Assembly: GCA_002205965.3 (NCBI GenBank) | Contig: NADL03000594.1 | Span: 1,860,001 to 1,924,000 of the forward strand | Length of the DNA stretch: 64,000 nt | Reading direction: 5' to 3' | Source: Kappaphycus alvarezii | Taxonomy: Eukaryota; Rhodophyta; Florideophyceae; Gigartinales; Solieriaceae | Shown: positions 1 through 12,700 of the stretch, in pieces | How positions within the stretch are numbered: position 1 is the stretch's first letter | Layout: every line of letters begins with the position of its first letter | Made by a program: the position numbers and the translations under genes | Notes under the pieces: generated by a model | What the model saw: only the letters and a program-made list of their open reading frames with translations | Told to the model about the DNA's origin: nothing | Databases searched by the model: none

Positions 1-2230
1 ATTCTGTACATATTGCAGGGATAATTTGATAAGATTTCAAGATGGGGGCAAATTAGTAAAGTGCTGTTGTGTTGTGGTTCGGTAGTGCAACAATTACTGG
101 GCGTTCAACAGCACCTTCTGCTTCATCAAGTACAGGGCATTACTGTCCGGCGTGTACGGAACTGCCATGCACCTGCCCTGTATTGAGATGAAGCAGATGC
201 TATGATCTTACAGTGGGTCGAACGTGGTCACAATTTTCAGGGGGATCTACACGACAGGTGACTAAACTGCCGACCCCACAACTGCTGTGCCTGATTACGA
301 TTTGCAGTCAAGCTGACCAGAATTCCACATTAAGATTAAACGAAATGGGCATGCTGTAAGCGTTTGAACCCATTCATCTCGTTGTGGTGCCAATGGAGGG
401 GGTCAACCTACTCTGGTATATTGTTGCTCTCGAATCTGCAAAGAGAAATCACCTAGCTCTAGATGGAAGCAGTAAGGATGAATGAGTTTCACAACTAGAG
501 GCAATTTGATAGATTGCGCAGACGGGCATGTGTTTGAAAACAGAAGCTCACCTGAATCATACCAAGGGGTACATTCTTTATCCGCCGGATGATACAAATT
601 ACCTTGACCAGAAGGCTAGGCGGACTGTTCTTGTTCGCAATGGCAACAGTGTCGATGGAGAGTGTGATTGAGATCTTACAAACCGAATGGCTGGTACATG
701 TACCGAGACGGGGTTGGGATTATTTGCAGGTGGCGTTGAGTTGCTGGAACGGGAGATGCAAGCGCTTGGAGTGGGAGGGAGCAGGGGCATTGACGCTAAT
801 TTGTTTTGCATCGGTGTATAACAGGTTATCATAGCATGCAAAATGTTTGCATCTGAATCAGCATAGTGTAGCAGTTGAATGGTTTGGAGACGCACCAGTA
901 TGCCAAGCATATTAGGATCTACAAGGCCTTGTGTGTCGAAGAGGTGAATGGCTTGTAGTGGAGCTTGCAGATGATTTTTAGTCTGTTAAGACTTGAGACC
1001 GAGAAACAAGTTACTGCGAGGAAGGGCACATATACCTTTTTCCGGAGCTTGTTGACGTATTTTTGATACTGTGCACCAATAGCATGCTTATCAAAGACTA
1101 TTAGTTGCGACACAAACACAAACATTACGAACCGCTGCGCTATCTTTCAGATAGTACATCACAAAATTATGCTCAGGAGGCATCGTTGTGCCCTTCAGCA
1201 AAGCGTAGAGAACTTAAAAGGGCGGGAATACTGCTTGGTAATTTCGAATGGCGGCAAAAAGTCCGATTTTACTGCAGTCGAGAAAAGGCTTTTTTGAAAA
1301 TATCTTCCGGCCGGGAAGAATTGAACCTTTGACTGCAAATTCGGTGCGTAGCGGCAGGAGGCTTCGACTGGCATGAGTGCAGTAATGCCACACATATTGT
1401 GTATCCCGGGTATCCCTATAGTGCTTACTGTACGGGACATGTACAGTCTTACGTACTGTACAGTACTATCCAATAGATCACTGTCAGCAGTGCAGGTTAC
1501 CAAAGGGTAGAGTGCAACAGGGGTTAATGGGGCTTAATGGGGTGCGTTACAGTGCTGTACTCAATTTTCCTGATAACAGCAATAGCGCAGACGAAGCTAA
1601 TGGGGTGGGTTACTTTGCGAGATCCTTGAGCAGCCTGTCTGTTTAGCTCCATAGCTTAGGCCTGCGAGCGTAACTCCACGGGCTGAGCCATGTAGAGCGA
1701 TGCAACAAAGTTAAGTACGGTTATCCAACTGTGTGTAGAAAACGCTCAAGCAGAATTGCAGCGGACTTTCAATAAACATCAGAGTCGGTAAAGAGGTATT
1801 TAAGCTCCAAGAAGCTGCTGTAGGCGGCTTCAAGGTAGTGGTGTACAACAGAATACGGTAGCAGTGGAGATGTTCATGCTCTGGAGAACTTTTGCGGCTC
1901 TGTGCACACGAGCCATAGTAGTCTCACAGTTCTGACCAACGTCACTGCATACTTCAACTTCCCAGCCGTCGAGGACGTCAGGAGACTCGATGCCACGGAT
2001 AAGTCCCTCTAGTTCTGGGATACACCTCTTCGTGAGTAACGATACGACGGTGTTAGGAGATTAAATGCAGCTGGAATTAAATAAGGACAGAGGGAGAGAG
2101 ATTTAGGAGGGAGAGTACATCCACAAGAAGCAAATTGAATTAAATAAAACAAATTTAGACTACAAATAGAGGAACGCACTCTAGGATTGATCGAGTAAGG
2201 AAATTGTTTCAACCTAGAGCACATAATTCT
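1..2230. other. Spacer without recognisable gene
   Basis: Mixed-composition DNA. Several frames of 60-100 codons are open on both strands, but none shows a domain, a signal peptide or a composition that sets it apart from chance. A GTAC-rich palindrome lies near 1453. I see no tRNA or element end here. Confidence 0.6.
1453..1466. repeat. Perfect palindrome GTACTGTACAGTAC
   Basis: A 14-base perfect palindrome inside a cluster of TACTGTAC/GTACAG words (about 1425-1470). The same word recurs elsewhere in the window, including 9876-9889 and, shortened, at 11121. Function unknown; it could be a protein-binding site or a piece of a dispersed repeat. Confidence 0.8.
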
Positions 2231-5200
2231 CGTGTGGCACTGAAAAGAGACCTAGATGGAATCATGCTGCATATTATGTATGATGGCATAAAAATCGAAG
2301 AATTTGTATTAAAAAATCAGTATAATGCATCTATAAAGTCTGTAACAATTTTACGAACAAATCTGGGAACAAAAGTATGATAAAAGTGGCTAGAAAAGCA
2401 ATTGGAAAAACTATCGGTTACAGTTCTTCGGAAATTGGTAACGTAAAAGAGGTATTCAATGGCATATATTAATTTAAAGATTCTCGAAAATGAAAGTCGC
2501 ATATTTATGAGAAGGAATTCTTATTTCATAAAAAGGAGTTTCGAAAATAATATTGAAAAATTTTTAGATCAAGATATATCCATATTTCCGGTAGAAAATA
2601 AAGGAGGAATAGCGACGTTACAAATTGAAAATAATAATTAGTTCAAGACATTTATATGCCTACGTAATTGACATTTTTCGAAATCATACTTTCACTTCAG
2701 CGTCTCAGCGAAATTAAAATCATATATATGAACAAAAATTATGATTTTACTCAACTAAATGAGTTTCAGATAGCTAGGACTGCAAATATAAATGAAAATT
2801 TGACAAATATGATAAAAAAATCCAAAAATAATAGAAAATTATATATATAGCAGAAAACAATCACCAATACATAATTAGAAATATTAGGATAGAATTTTTA
2901 GTTGTCGGCAACTGGTATTCAAATACGATTTATGAACGCATTTAAAAAATAACGAAATTTTTGATTTCTTCATAGACGTATTGAAGGGCATATTTACGAA
3001 TATTAAATGTACATTACAGATATTAACTTTCATTTGAATTGAAAGTCTCGCCGACTACCCCCATCAATTTTTTGAATAATTTTAGACTGCATAATTTATC
3101 ATGATAATTGTAAAAGTGCTTTTCTTGAAATTTAAAGGTTTTGAATAGATATCTGAACTTGGGATGGGTATGAAAAACTCATCGCAAAATTTCGGAAGAA
3201 TTTGAACCATTCATAACGGTTTCGGTTTATTAATTATTCAATTAGCTGAAAGTTTTCATTAGCGTGCAATTTTGATGTTGAAAAAATATTTTTACTTTTA
3301 TTTTTAGAAAACATCGACAGAAACGTAACTTTTTCTGAATTACTGATTTGAAACTTAATTTTATGTGAGGATTATGCCTCAGATTATGATGGGAGTCAGA
3401 GAAAAGGCGAGGTCATGAAATAGGTTGCTGAAGCGAAACCTTAGGAAGGTAGATAAAATCAAATTAACGTTATCCTGGTAGCCAAATTTTTTCGAGGCAG
3501 AGAGATTTCAATCAATGAAAACTCTCTCTCATGTTGAAAGTAATAAGAATCTATTTGGACAAACAGAAGGCAATTTCTACGTTTTAAATGCTAATGTTCT
3601 ACTGGTCACAAGTTTTGTTAAATAAAATAAACTGAAATATTTAGTATATATCTGAAAAGCACAATTTAAGTCATCATTTGAATAGTCTCAATTGTATTTT
3701 TACAAGAAAGGCATTAAATGTAGATATATATACTGATTAAAAATTAAGGAAGTAATTAATACATTTTTATGCAAAGTACAATTTTTTTTGTTGGAAATGT
3801 TGGCACCTTTTTATTTAACTCCATTTTATGCGGAATTAAAAGGTTTAAAAAGACACACATTACAACAGATGACATAAATTCTGAAATACACATGAGATGT
3901 TATACAAGTCGATGAGGTTTTTACTGAATATTTTGGACAAAACGGAAGAATGTTACCGGATAATCGTTAAAGTAAAAAATTATCTCGACATTCTGTAAAA
4001 CCACATGTGCAGAAAAAAATTCCGAGGACAAAATTCAATTTTTTTGAAACCTACCCTATCACATTGATATCTATATCGACGTATTTAAATAATATATTAT
4101 TCTTGAGAAGTATAACGTTGCTCTGACTTAAAGACTATACGTCATGGAAAAGTGAGCATCAGATGCAGCAAGATATCAAAATGTAGGTAGGGTGTTTCGT
4201 TAAGGAATTTTCAATTTAGAGGCCCCATAATCTTTACGAATGTGTCAAAATTTCATAGAAATAACTAAATTTAACGTGCTTGTAAAATTTTGAAAAAATT
4301 AATTTTATATAATGAACCTAGATTTTCAGCGATCTGTTATGCATGGAATAAAAATAACTGAAATAGCTTGGAGGGATCTTTTGTGGAAGAAAAAAGGGCC
4401 CAGGACTTGGATAAGTATAACGCATGGAAAGAATGGTCGATATGTAAGCCTAAAGAACAAAAATCTTAACCAAAAACTATGTATGCCCAGAATAAATCCA
4501 TAGATTCTGTTCAAAACTATAAAGAAAGGAAGATGAAACTTTATGTCTTTACCTAAGCTTCTATTTTCGAATAACGCGCAAGGAAAGAAATTTAATTTAA
4601 GATTTTTTGAGCATTTTTTAATTACTTTCATGACCATGCGTAATTTACTATTGCAATAAAAGACAATGAGGATACATCACCTCTTCTGATGATAGAGGTT
4701 GATCTTTTACACCACCGAAATGTTTAAAATCTTGAGCTAGCTAACTTAACTACTCCGTTTCATTCAAAATCGTCTAAGAAAAATAATACATAAAATTTTG
4801 CATGAAAGAATAGTTCTAGAGGGGGTGAACTAAGAATATATCAGGGAAGTATTGATAAACTCGGAAACAGGAAAATGATGCTGTAGAAAATTTATTGGAG
4901 AAATTTCAAATGAAAAGTATTTGAGCCCGTGAAAACTGACAGCAAAAAAATTGAAGTGGAATACATAAAAAGTTTTAAAAAGTAACCAGCTGATCCAAAG
5001 TTAAAGAACCTATTATTTACAGATATTATTGAAGAAAAGTTTATTGAATAGTTACGGATGGATCATGCTGCAGCGAAATTGGAAATAGTATTTTGTAGAA
5101 GGATCCTGCAAACAAGTCTTTCAATTTAATTTCGCTGCGTCTTGAGGAAAACTATAAATAGAGGAAAAACTACGCCTGCAGTTATATAGGGCTCTTCGAA

Positions 5201-8200
5201 GGTCTAATGACTACGTACCTGCCTTCGAAACGTTCTGGGTTCTCTGAAAAGGGGTCCGTATTATTTAAAATAGCCACAAAGAAACGCAACAGTGAAAAGA
5301 GGCACGAAATTGTCACTTTGAGACACCTTCATATTGTTTTACATGCTGCGACAAAAAATGCCTCCCTTGTCACAAGGTTTATTTTTTTCACAAACTCAAA
5401 AAAAAGTCGTTTATGCAAGATTTGATTTGAGATAATACGGATAATATCTAATGATTATTTATGTAATGCCTTCTTCAGCAAAAAATAGATAATCTGATTT
5501 TCTTCCAATTGATAATAACTTCATGGGTCCTGCACTTCTATATCTCGTCACGCGGCTTGCAGATGATTACAATTCATGATCATGAAATTCACATTTCCTG
5601 AGGGAACTCACTTGGTCAATTGCACCGACGGTACAGATTCTGTACTATAGAACCAAGCCAGACGTCTCACCTACAGACTAAACGACAACGATTGAAGGAC
5701 AATCCCCATCTAAAGGGCCAATAAGAGAAAAGACCAAATCTCAGAGACTCAGCTTGCTGCAGCCATACATAATGCTACAATTCTCAGTACCTCCCGCCGT
5801 AGGGAGTCCCGATATACCCTAATATTCACGGGAAGCACCAAATTCCTAAAAGGAATCGAAGAATAAGGTTTTTGCTCTTACTTTACTTTATTGTACTGCA
5901 CTGTACAGGACCATACGAGCCTCCACCTCAATTTCCTTAGCAAATCAACTCTGCTTCTGGCTTCCACTACCGTACGCTTTATCCCAATGCCACCAGAAAG
6001 TGACCTCAACGAAACCTGCATGAAACAGCATACCCTGCGCCCCGCTTATCCAAGAGGGAATCGGCATTTTCAAAGCATTTCTGAACGCCTCTGAATTCAG
6101 CCATTATATACCGCTGTGCAGTTCAAACTTCCACCACTCTTAGAGCCGTTTCACAGCTTGGCTGAGGTATTAGTACCTTGATTAATCATATTCGAGATAC
6201 GCGATTCTTTCCAGAACAAAAGTGGGCTACAAATGGAAAGAAATAGTTCTTGCGGTAAACTTTTCGTCTTCTGTTCATAATGAGAGCCTCCAAGGCAAAG
6301 ATTTATATGTTATCTGGAAGCTTTGGATAAACAGAAGGACTGAATTGAACAATTCAGTCCTTGTTTTATTATGATATATTATCCTTCAATCTTTTGCTTG
6401 AAAGCATTCTTACTTTCATACCTCTCAACTGTTGTCACCTAAAAGTAAAAATTGGAGAAGGAACTTATATCATGTTTAGAAGCCTCACAATAAAATTGAA
6501 AATGAAAATTCTTATATATTTCAATAGTTACTTCCATTAAAATTTGCTGAGCATCTGAGCAGTCCTTAGTACCGTTCTAATTTCTTCATAAATCGGTTTG
6601 AAAAGGACTGTTTAGAGGAATGAATATTGAAAAATAATTAAGGAGCTTCAATGAGCTGCTCCTCGCTAAAATAATCACAATGGACGCTCTTACGTATGCA
6701 AACGCAGATGTGTGTCCTTTCACGTAAAAAAGAAAAATAAAATATTGAATAATCTTTAGTTCACTTGAGTCTCCTACGTGGTCATATTTAATGAATGAAT
6801 GGCAATTATAACCGTTTGCTGTTTTGCATATATATATTAGTTTTTACTCCTTAAAAATTTTAATTCTCTCACATCATTCTATCTTACTGTTCCAACCTGA
6901 GTAATCATGAAAAATATAGAAATATTAATATATACTATCCTGTAAATAAAATACGGTCAAATTTATCTGTTGGAAAGCGTAAGCATCCCAAAAAATTTAT
7001 CGTTGTAGATTCCGTGGACAGTAAAGTGGTTATATGCTGTCCAAATACGGAAAAGTAAATTAGCGTCCTGAAATACGCAATAGCTACCAATGTTTCAAAT
7101 TTTAGATAAAACATTTGAAACTTATTAAAGAATTACCTAAAAATATATAGTGAGGGCATTCAAACTTAGGATTATCACTAACCACTGCATACTCCCTACT
7201 ATAGGAACAGATTTCTTATTATAGGACATGACCGAGGAACGATCTCCATGTCACAAGTTTCTTACCATATGAATGGGTCTCAGGAGCAAGCAGCAAGCGG
7301 AAAATACCAAAATTTCAAAATTATTTGTATATTTAGTTCCAAATTCCTTTACAATACTCGAAGAATAAAAACATTTCGGGTATATTACCAGAAGGTTCTC
7401 CATCGGCAGCCACTTGTGGTAAACTAATTCTAAGTCACAAAGCTAACGAAGCTATTTTATTATTTCTCTAGTACTTCATCTCCACCCTAAACTTATAGAA
7501 ATCCAGCAGTGTTTTATGTACAGCAGATTAAACTACTCCCGCTCGAGAAAAGGTAGCTTAATTGCCGTCTCCGTTAGGTAGATATCTTCGAATCCCTCTC
7601 CTTCGCTTGTTTCACCCACAACTAACGGACCGAGATAGTGTTTAATAAGATCAGGACAGTGGGTTTTGTATCAGTTATTCTTTCCAAAGTCTTTTAAAAA
7701 ACTTTTAATTTACAGTAGAAATAAACATTGAAAGCAAAGAAATGATTTAAGTGCACCATCAATTCTGAAGCTATAACAAATATAGAAAGCATGGCCATAC
7801 TTTATATGATGCGGGAAGACTATGACGCTTGTGTTGTGGAAAAATAGGCGAGTTATTTTTGACTTTAAAGGAAATTTCAAGCCCAGTGAGCCATCCGAGA
7901 AGTTGCTAAATTTTCGGAAGGGTGACTGCACCTGAAACAGAGAGAGCTAAAAATTGATGGGCATGTTCGGCTGAAAAATTGGCAGGGAACATCAGAAGGG
8001 AGGGAGTGATAGCAAGGGCCTAAAACCAATAATTTAAGCAAAACTTCTGGTTACTTACTGATGTAAATTTTCGGGAAACCCACCACATCAAGTAATTTGA
8101 AATTATCAAACCCGTCACCATTAAGATATTCTAATTGTTTGAACTCGTAAAAATTGGAGCCACTTTAACCTGGGAATACTTCTAGTAGATTTTAATTCAG

Positions 8201-9450
8201 GGCTAATGTAAGAACAGTCACGACACATATTTCTGTAATTTTACGATTGGCGCAGAGTAAGAATAAAATATGAAATATTAAGAAACCAAAGCCGTTCATC
8301 AAATATCAAAGAAGAAGGAGCTTTAGACTTTTCTTAAATTCGTTTATAACAAAGGTCTCGAAAGGTTCATTTGAAAAGCATTTTTAATATTTTTTCTCAT
8401 GTTTTTGTGTCTTTCCCGTTTTCGCAAGTATGAACGACTCATTTAATTAATCACGTGCTAAACTATCTCATTTTTTGGCCTTGCCTTATATTCATAGGTA
8501 TCCAATCTTTACTTCAATAAAGTTACCAATCCGTACACATAATGTAACCTTTTCTTTTGATTTACATAAAATGTTTGTCTTAGTTTAGAATTATATATGC
8601 ATAAAAAAATTCCGACAACAATCAAGGTTGCAATAAATATCTAGGTAACCGAAGGCACTAGCAGTAGAATGAAGTATGCAAACTATTGATCAGGGCTGGA
8701 CTAGTTGCTTCAAACTCAAGATACTATGTCACTGTCCACTTTGAGCAACCCGATTAGAAGTAATGGAGAGTCGAATTTAGGATTAGGTAGCGCTTAAGCG
8801 ATCCATGAAATTCTGTTTAATTATTGGGGGATGCTATTATAAAAGAAGAAGTATACTAGGATAATACCGTGCAGATAAAGGGACCACGGTGGCAAAAGTA
8901 ACTAAGAACTTCTTAGAAATATTTAGCTGTATAATTAGTAACACATTGTAGCTATGAAGCCTCCAAAATATTCATATATCGATAACCAAAGTTGAAACAT
9001 ACACTTCTTTTGAGTAATGCCTGTTTGTGATCATTTAGGACTTTTGCGCCAACTAATGTGAAATGTTTCACAATGTGATTCTTTAGAAATACAAATGTGG
9101 CTATTACTGTGCAAGTGTCAATTGAATAGTCTTTGATAATTCAATACGTCAGTAATGGATGGAAGTAACGAAGTAACATTGCTTTATTTCCTAGTATGAT
9201 CCTGAAAGGTTTCGCCGTCACCGTACTGCATATGAAATAGGAGTAATAATTGGCACTGATTCGATTGAATGGACGGCAAGACTCTCCTGAGGAGTCTTAA
9301 GGACTGTGTAACCAATTGAAATGACCGATATAGGAGATAGATTGGAAAATTGTGAGATGGGTGTCGCAGGTAGAGAGTCTTTCAACCTTTCTCGCAGAAT
9401 TGATGATCAATACGACAAATAAATATTGTTTTTTACTTGAGGTCATCGCA
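2231..9450. other. AT-rich block, no supported gene
   Basis: By eye the block is roughly two-thirds A+T, clearly above the gene island, with a more mixed patch around 5.6-6.1 kb. Open frames are short (60-73 codons), Lys/Asn/Ile-rich and without motifs. It may be long-decayed element sequence or low-complexity spacer. I see no LTR pair, coding remnant or tRNA. A perfect hairpin lies at 6335-6362. Confidence 0.55.
6335..6362. repeat. Perfect 13-bp inverted repeat with 2-nt loop
   Basis: The arms AAGGACTGAATTG and CAATTCAGTCCTT match perfectly around a two-base loop and are followed by GTTTTATT. A bacterial-style terminator is unlikely in this context. It may be a palindromic junction left by a mobile element. 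A similar structure occurs at 44899-44928. Confidence 0.8.
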
Positions 9451-10446
9451 AAGTAGCGAACGTTGGGGTTCAAAGAGTGGTTGCGTCGGGTGCGGCCATG
9501 GACATGATTTATATCTTATCAGAAATTAAAGTTTTGGGTAGTTTTCTAGTAATTCGGGTGTGATTTTCTCAAGTGTTACGTTCTTTTAGAGGTTGTTAGC
9601 GGTTGCAGTAGTAATTTGAATAGAATATGTAGTTTACGTATGGCGTCGGCTAGGCCCCGGGGCGTATTTTGGTTATAACGTAGAGCATTGAAGCGAGTAG
9701 TTTTATTGAAAAGGGAAAAGGGGAAGATTTGGGTTGTTTTAATATTTGAAAGACAGGGTTATGAAACAGTCGCGGAAAGGCAAAGTGGTGAACAAGTGCA
9801 TAGCCCTCAAGTGGTCCTTGCTGTAATGATATTGTGAAGGTGACTCAACTAAAGGGATACTGTACTGTGCAGTATGTACTGTACAGTACATGGGTACAGT
9901 AATACTGTGGGCTAAAATAGTGTACACTGTAATACCTTTGGTTTACAGTCTGCTCAAAATGGGCTTGACGGTTTATCTTAATGTCGAGCAGGACTATGGA
10001 TGTGTCACGAATGCAAATTTTTATTTAGTCGAGAGAAGCCCTTCTATGTTTAGGCGCCAGAATTTCTAAATTGGGTGGCCAGTAATGAAGTGGGTGATTG
10101 ATTTAGCAGCGATAAACATCTGCATGGCTACGTCGGTAGCGAGGAGAAAGTAGAGCCTATGAAATGGGCCATTATGACCAATCGATGGTTGACAAATCAT
10201 ATTTTCTTGGATTCGATAATTATGAATTAGTAAAGCAGGGTAATCCACATTTCTTTCCAGAGGAATAGTGTAAAAGTCATTTACACTGTGGTTGCACAAA
10301 TGACGATTGAGGTGTTGCTGTTGATGGCTATTTCAATCTCGGGACGTCAATGAGGCAAAATGATATGCAATATTACGGAAATTGTAGGCCTCCCAAGTAC
10401 GTAAATTGAATGCAGAGCCCCCCTCCACTGTCGGAAATAAAAAAGA
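9451..10446. other. Spacer between AT-rich block and weak ORF
   Basis: Composition shifts from AT-rich to mixed. There is no recognisable coding sequence, and the only distinct element is the GTAC palindrome at 9874-9891. Confidence 0.5.
9874..9891. repeat. 18-bp perfect palindrome ATGTACTGTACAGTACAT
   Basis: The longest form in the window of the recurring GTACTGTACAGTAC word. Further TACTGT and GGTACAG words surround it (9858-9910). It lies in gene-free DNA about 550 bases upstream of the weak open frame at 10447. Confidence 0.85.
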
Positions 10447-11118
10447 ATGCCATGTGTATGTTGTATGTGCCATGACCACAATACAATACAGTATAAAGGA
10501 CCACTAGAGAACCTTACGGAAAACAAGGAAAAACTATGTGGATGCTTCATGCCACTTTTCTCATCTGTGTCTTGCTCAAGGGAAGGAACGGTGGGTCCGA
10601 TAATTCTGCGTCACAAGACAAACAAAATTGAAGATTTCAAGGGTGATGTGAATGGGGCTTTGGCAAAGAATGAAGGAAGCCAGAGGTATCAAGCATGGAG
10701 TGGTGGTTTAGTGTATTCTTCCGGAACCCTTATTTCGTTTGTGTTTGTGCGATGGAACAGTATCGGTAGTCCAAAAAAAAGCGAAAAGAACCCTCCTCTT
10801 CACATACAGTTGCGATTTCCAATGGACTCATCCAAGTGTTGTGGGTTGGATGACGTTGCTGTGGCGGTAGTTTGGTATAATGTTACTGTGTACTACGCAG
10901 AGTGTAGCTATCATACAAGTGGTGTGATTTTGTTATGGGTGAACCTGTCGAGTGACAGTATGATGTCAAAAACACCAATGAAACCGTCAAGACTTTGCAA
11001 CCGTTACTCGCAATGGGCAGCAGTGTGCCTCGTGAGTTTGTCTTGCTTTTTGCCTTGCATGGAGCTAGTTGATGTACCGTCTTGTACAAATCGTTGCCAG
11101 CACTGCTTTGGACAGTAG
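10447..11118 (+). CDS. Uncertain ORF, 223 residues, Cys-rich, unrecognised
   Basis: The longest clean open frame between 1 and 12 kb, 223 codons from ATG to TAG. The predicted protein is Cys-rich (about 15 Cys, several in a short N-terminal run and near the C-terminus). It has a hydrophobic stretch near residues 190-205 but no signal peptide or domain I recognise. GTAC palindromes lie about 550 bases upstream and immediately downstream (11121). It could be a small species-specific gene or a chance frame in spacer; I favour chance slightly. Nothing in the surroundings suggests a role. Confidence 0.2.
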   Translation: MPCVCCMCHDHNTIQYKGPLENLTENKEKLCGCFMPLFSSVSCSREGTVGPIILRHKTNKIEDFKGDVNGALAKNEGSQRYQAWSGGLVYSSGTLISFVFVRWNSIGSPKKSEKNPPLHIQLRFPMDSSKCCGLDDVAVAVVWYNVTVYYAECSYHTSGVILLWVNLSSDSMMSKTPMKPSRLCNRYSQWAAVCLVSLSCFLPCMELVDVPSCTNRCQHCFGQ

Positions 11119-11120
11119 GC

Positions 11121-11134
11121 AGTACTGTACAGTA
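11121..11134. repeat. GTAC palindrome copy (AGTACTGTACAGTA)
   Basis: This word begins just after the stop of the weak open frame. More TACAG/GTACAG words follow at 11155-11185 and 11605-11755, making this the densest stretch of the motif in the window. Confidence 0.75.
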
Positions 11135-12059
11135 GAGCGCATTGTACGTTTATATCTACAGTACAGCAAGTATTGTACAGTATCGATATCAGATTCTCTT
11201 GTCATCGTATCCTTTGCGAAAAGCTTTAATTGTTGCGTATCCTCGGAAAATAAGCCAGATTTGCGCTAGGTACGGTACAGTTAGGACAGACAGTAATGCT
11301 GGAGCGACAATTGCAACGGCTACGGTCGTAGCTTTGGGGCACCGCAGAGTAGTGCTTGCTTTTCAACATTGTTCTTTGTGCTAGACATACTTGACGACAA
11401 CGCACCCCTCAAACCCGTTTACCACCGCAAGAAAAACTAGTGGTTGGTAGAGTCTCAAACAGTGATCTACAAGAATCTACAGTAGACAAATTCGGCCTTG
11501 TGTGTCGTGCTGAGGGCGAATGCACTCCAAAGGAATTGGCTTGGAAGAGAAGGCTCACAAGGTGTCTTTGTTATCCTCGGACAAAACTTTTTGCTGTGGC
11601 ATGCAACTACAGTAGTGCACAGTACTGTAGCCATGTGTGCATACGGTAAAATATTAATAATGTACAGTACGAATCGTGTAGTGTGGCGAAACGATTCAAA
11701 CATGTTTTTCTGTGCAGTACCGGACCCGCAAGTTGCACGGTACAGTACTGTACAAATTTCTGTGCCTAAATTATTCAACAGGTCCATTCGGGGAGAGAAA
11801 AGCAAGTCGGTTGTTGTGCAGCAGAGATACCGGGACGCTAGGTGAAACGTGGAGGACTGTACATTATTTGGTTTCTTTTGAAAATTTTAGGATTTTTTTT
11901 TAAAAGAATACAATAAACGCAACCCTCCTGCGAAAGGGAAATAAAAATGCGCGACTGCCGTCAACGGCAGGTCCTTGTGATGTAATTGGAGTAACTGGTC
12001 CATACCCAGCGTCGTATCGGTCCTCTGACATGCTCTGATCATGGCCCCAATCCATGCGA
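11135..12059. other. Spacer rich in TACAG/GTAC words
   Basis: No supported coding region. Overlapping open frames of 60-115 codons on both strands lack motifs. Repeated ACAGTACTGTA-type words at 11605-11755 are the main structure. Confidence 0.5.
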
Positions 12060-12700
12060 CGTGGTTTTGCTCCTCCTCACCTCTTGTGCCCCAATTTTTT
12101 TTTTTGCCCAACTCAGCCTCGGCCGCCGACTCATGAAGCCACCAACCGCACATATTTGCGTTCCCACCCACACGTCACAACTGCCATCCTCTTCATCTTT
12201 TGCTACAAAAACCTTGCTTCATCGCCTCCTCCCCACAACGCACCCTCCCCTCTCTCTCGTGGTCATCCGCTAACCCACGTCGCCGTATCGTTATCTTTCT
12301 TCGTTTTCTTCTTTTCTTCAACCACACACCACAACTACTCGTCTGCAACAACGCCTCCCCCCCCTTATCCCAATCCCGCCTTATCCTTCTCTTTCCTCTT
12401 CGCTTCCTTTCGCTCGGTATTTCACCGTGCCCTGTCCTCGGACAGACGATCCCGTCTGCCGTTCAACTTCTGTGTATGGTGCCTGCTCAAACCCTCCCAC
12501 AAGCCCTCTCCCGGCTATCCGTCGACGACTTTGGATAAGCATTCCAACCCATCTCCCGCACCAAAGATAACTTCCAACCTCCTGCACCATTAACAACCCT
12601 CACCCTCACCACACACTCCTACCCAAACAACAACCTCACTCAACATATTCACCATCCTCTCCCTCCAACTCTATCCCGTCTTTTCAACCTAACATTCTTC
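12060..12700 (+). promoter_or_regulatory. Pyrimidine-rich leader of the phosphatase gene
   Basis: About 600 bases of strongly C/T-rich plus strand, with CCTCCC, TCTTTCTTC and CCCC runs, ending at the ATG at 12701. Frames open through it are Pro/Ser/Thr/His low-complexity, as any C/T-rich sequence would give, so I treat it as promoter and 5' leader. The minus-strand genes starting at 17451 and 26219 also have coding-strand pyrimidine tracts just upstream. Confidence 0.45.

Noticed and set aside
12054-12593. 179-codon open frame upstream of the phosphatase
   Set aside because: Pure C/T-rich low complexity. Other frames are equally open, and it fits a leader better than a protein.
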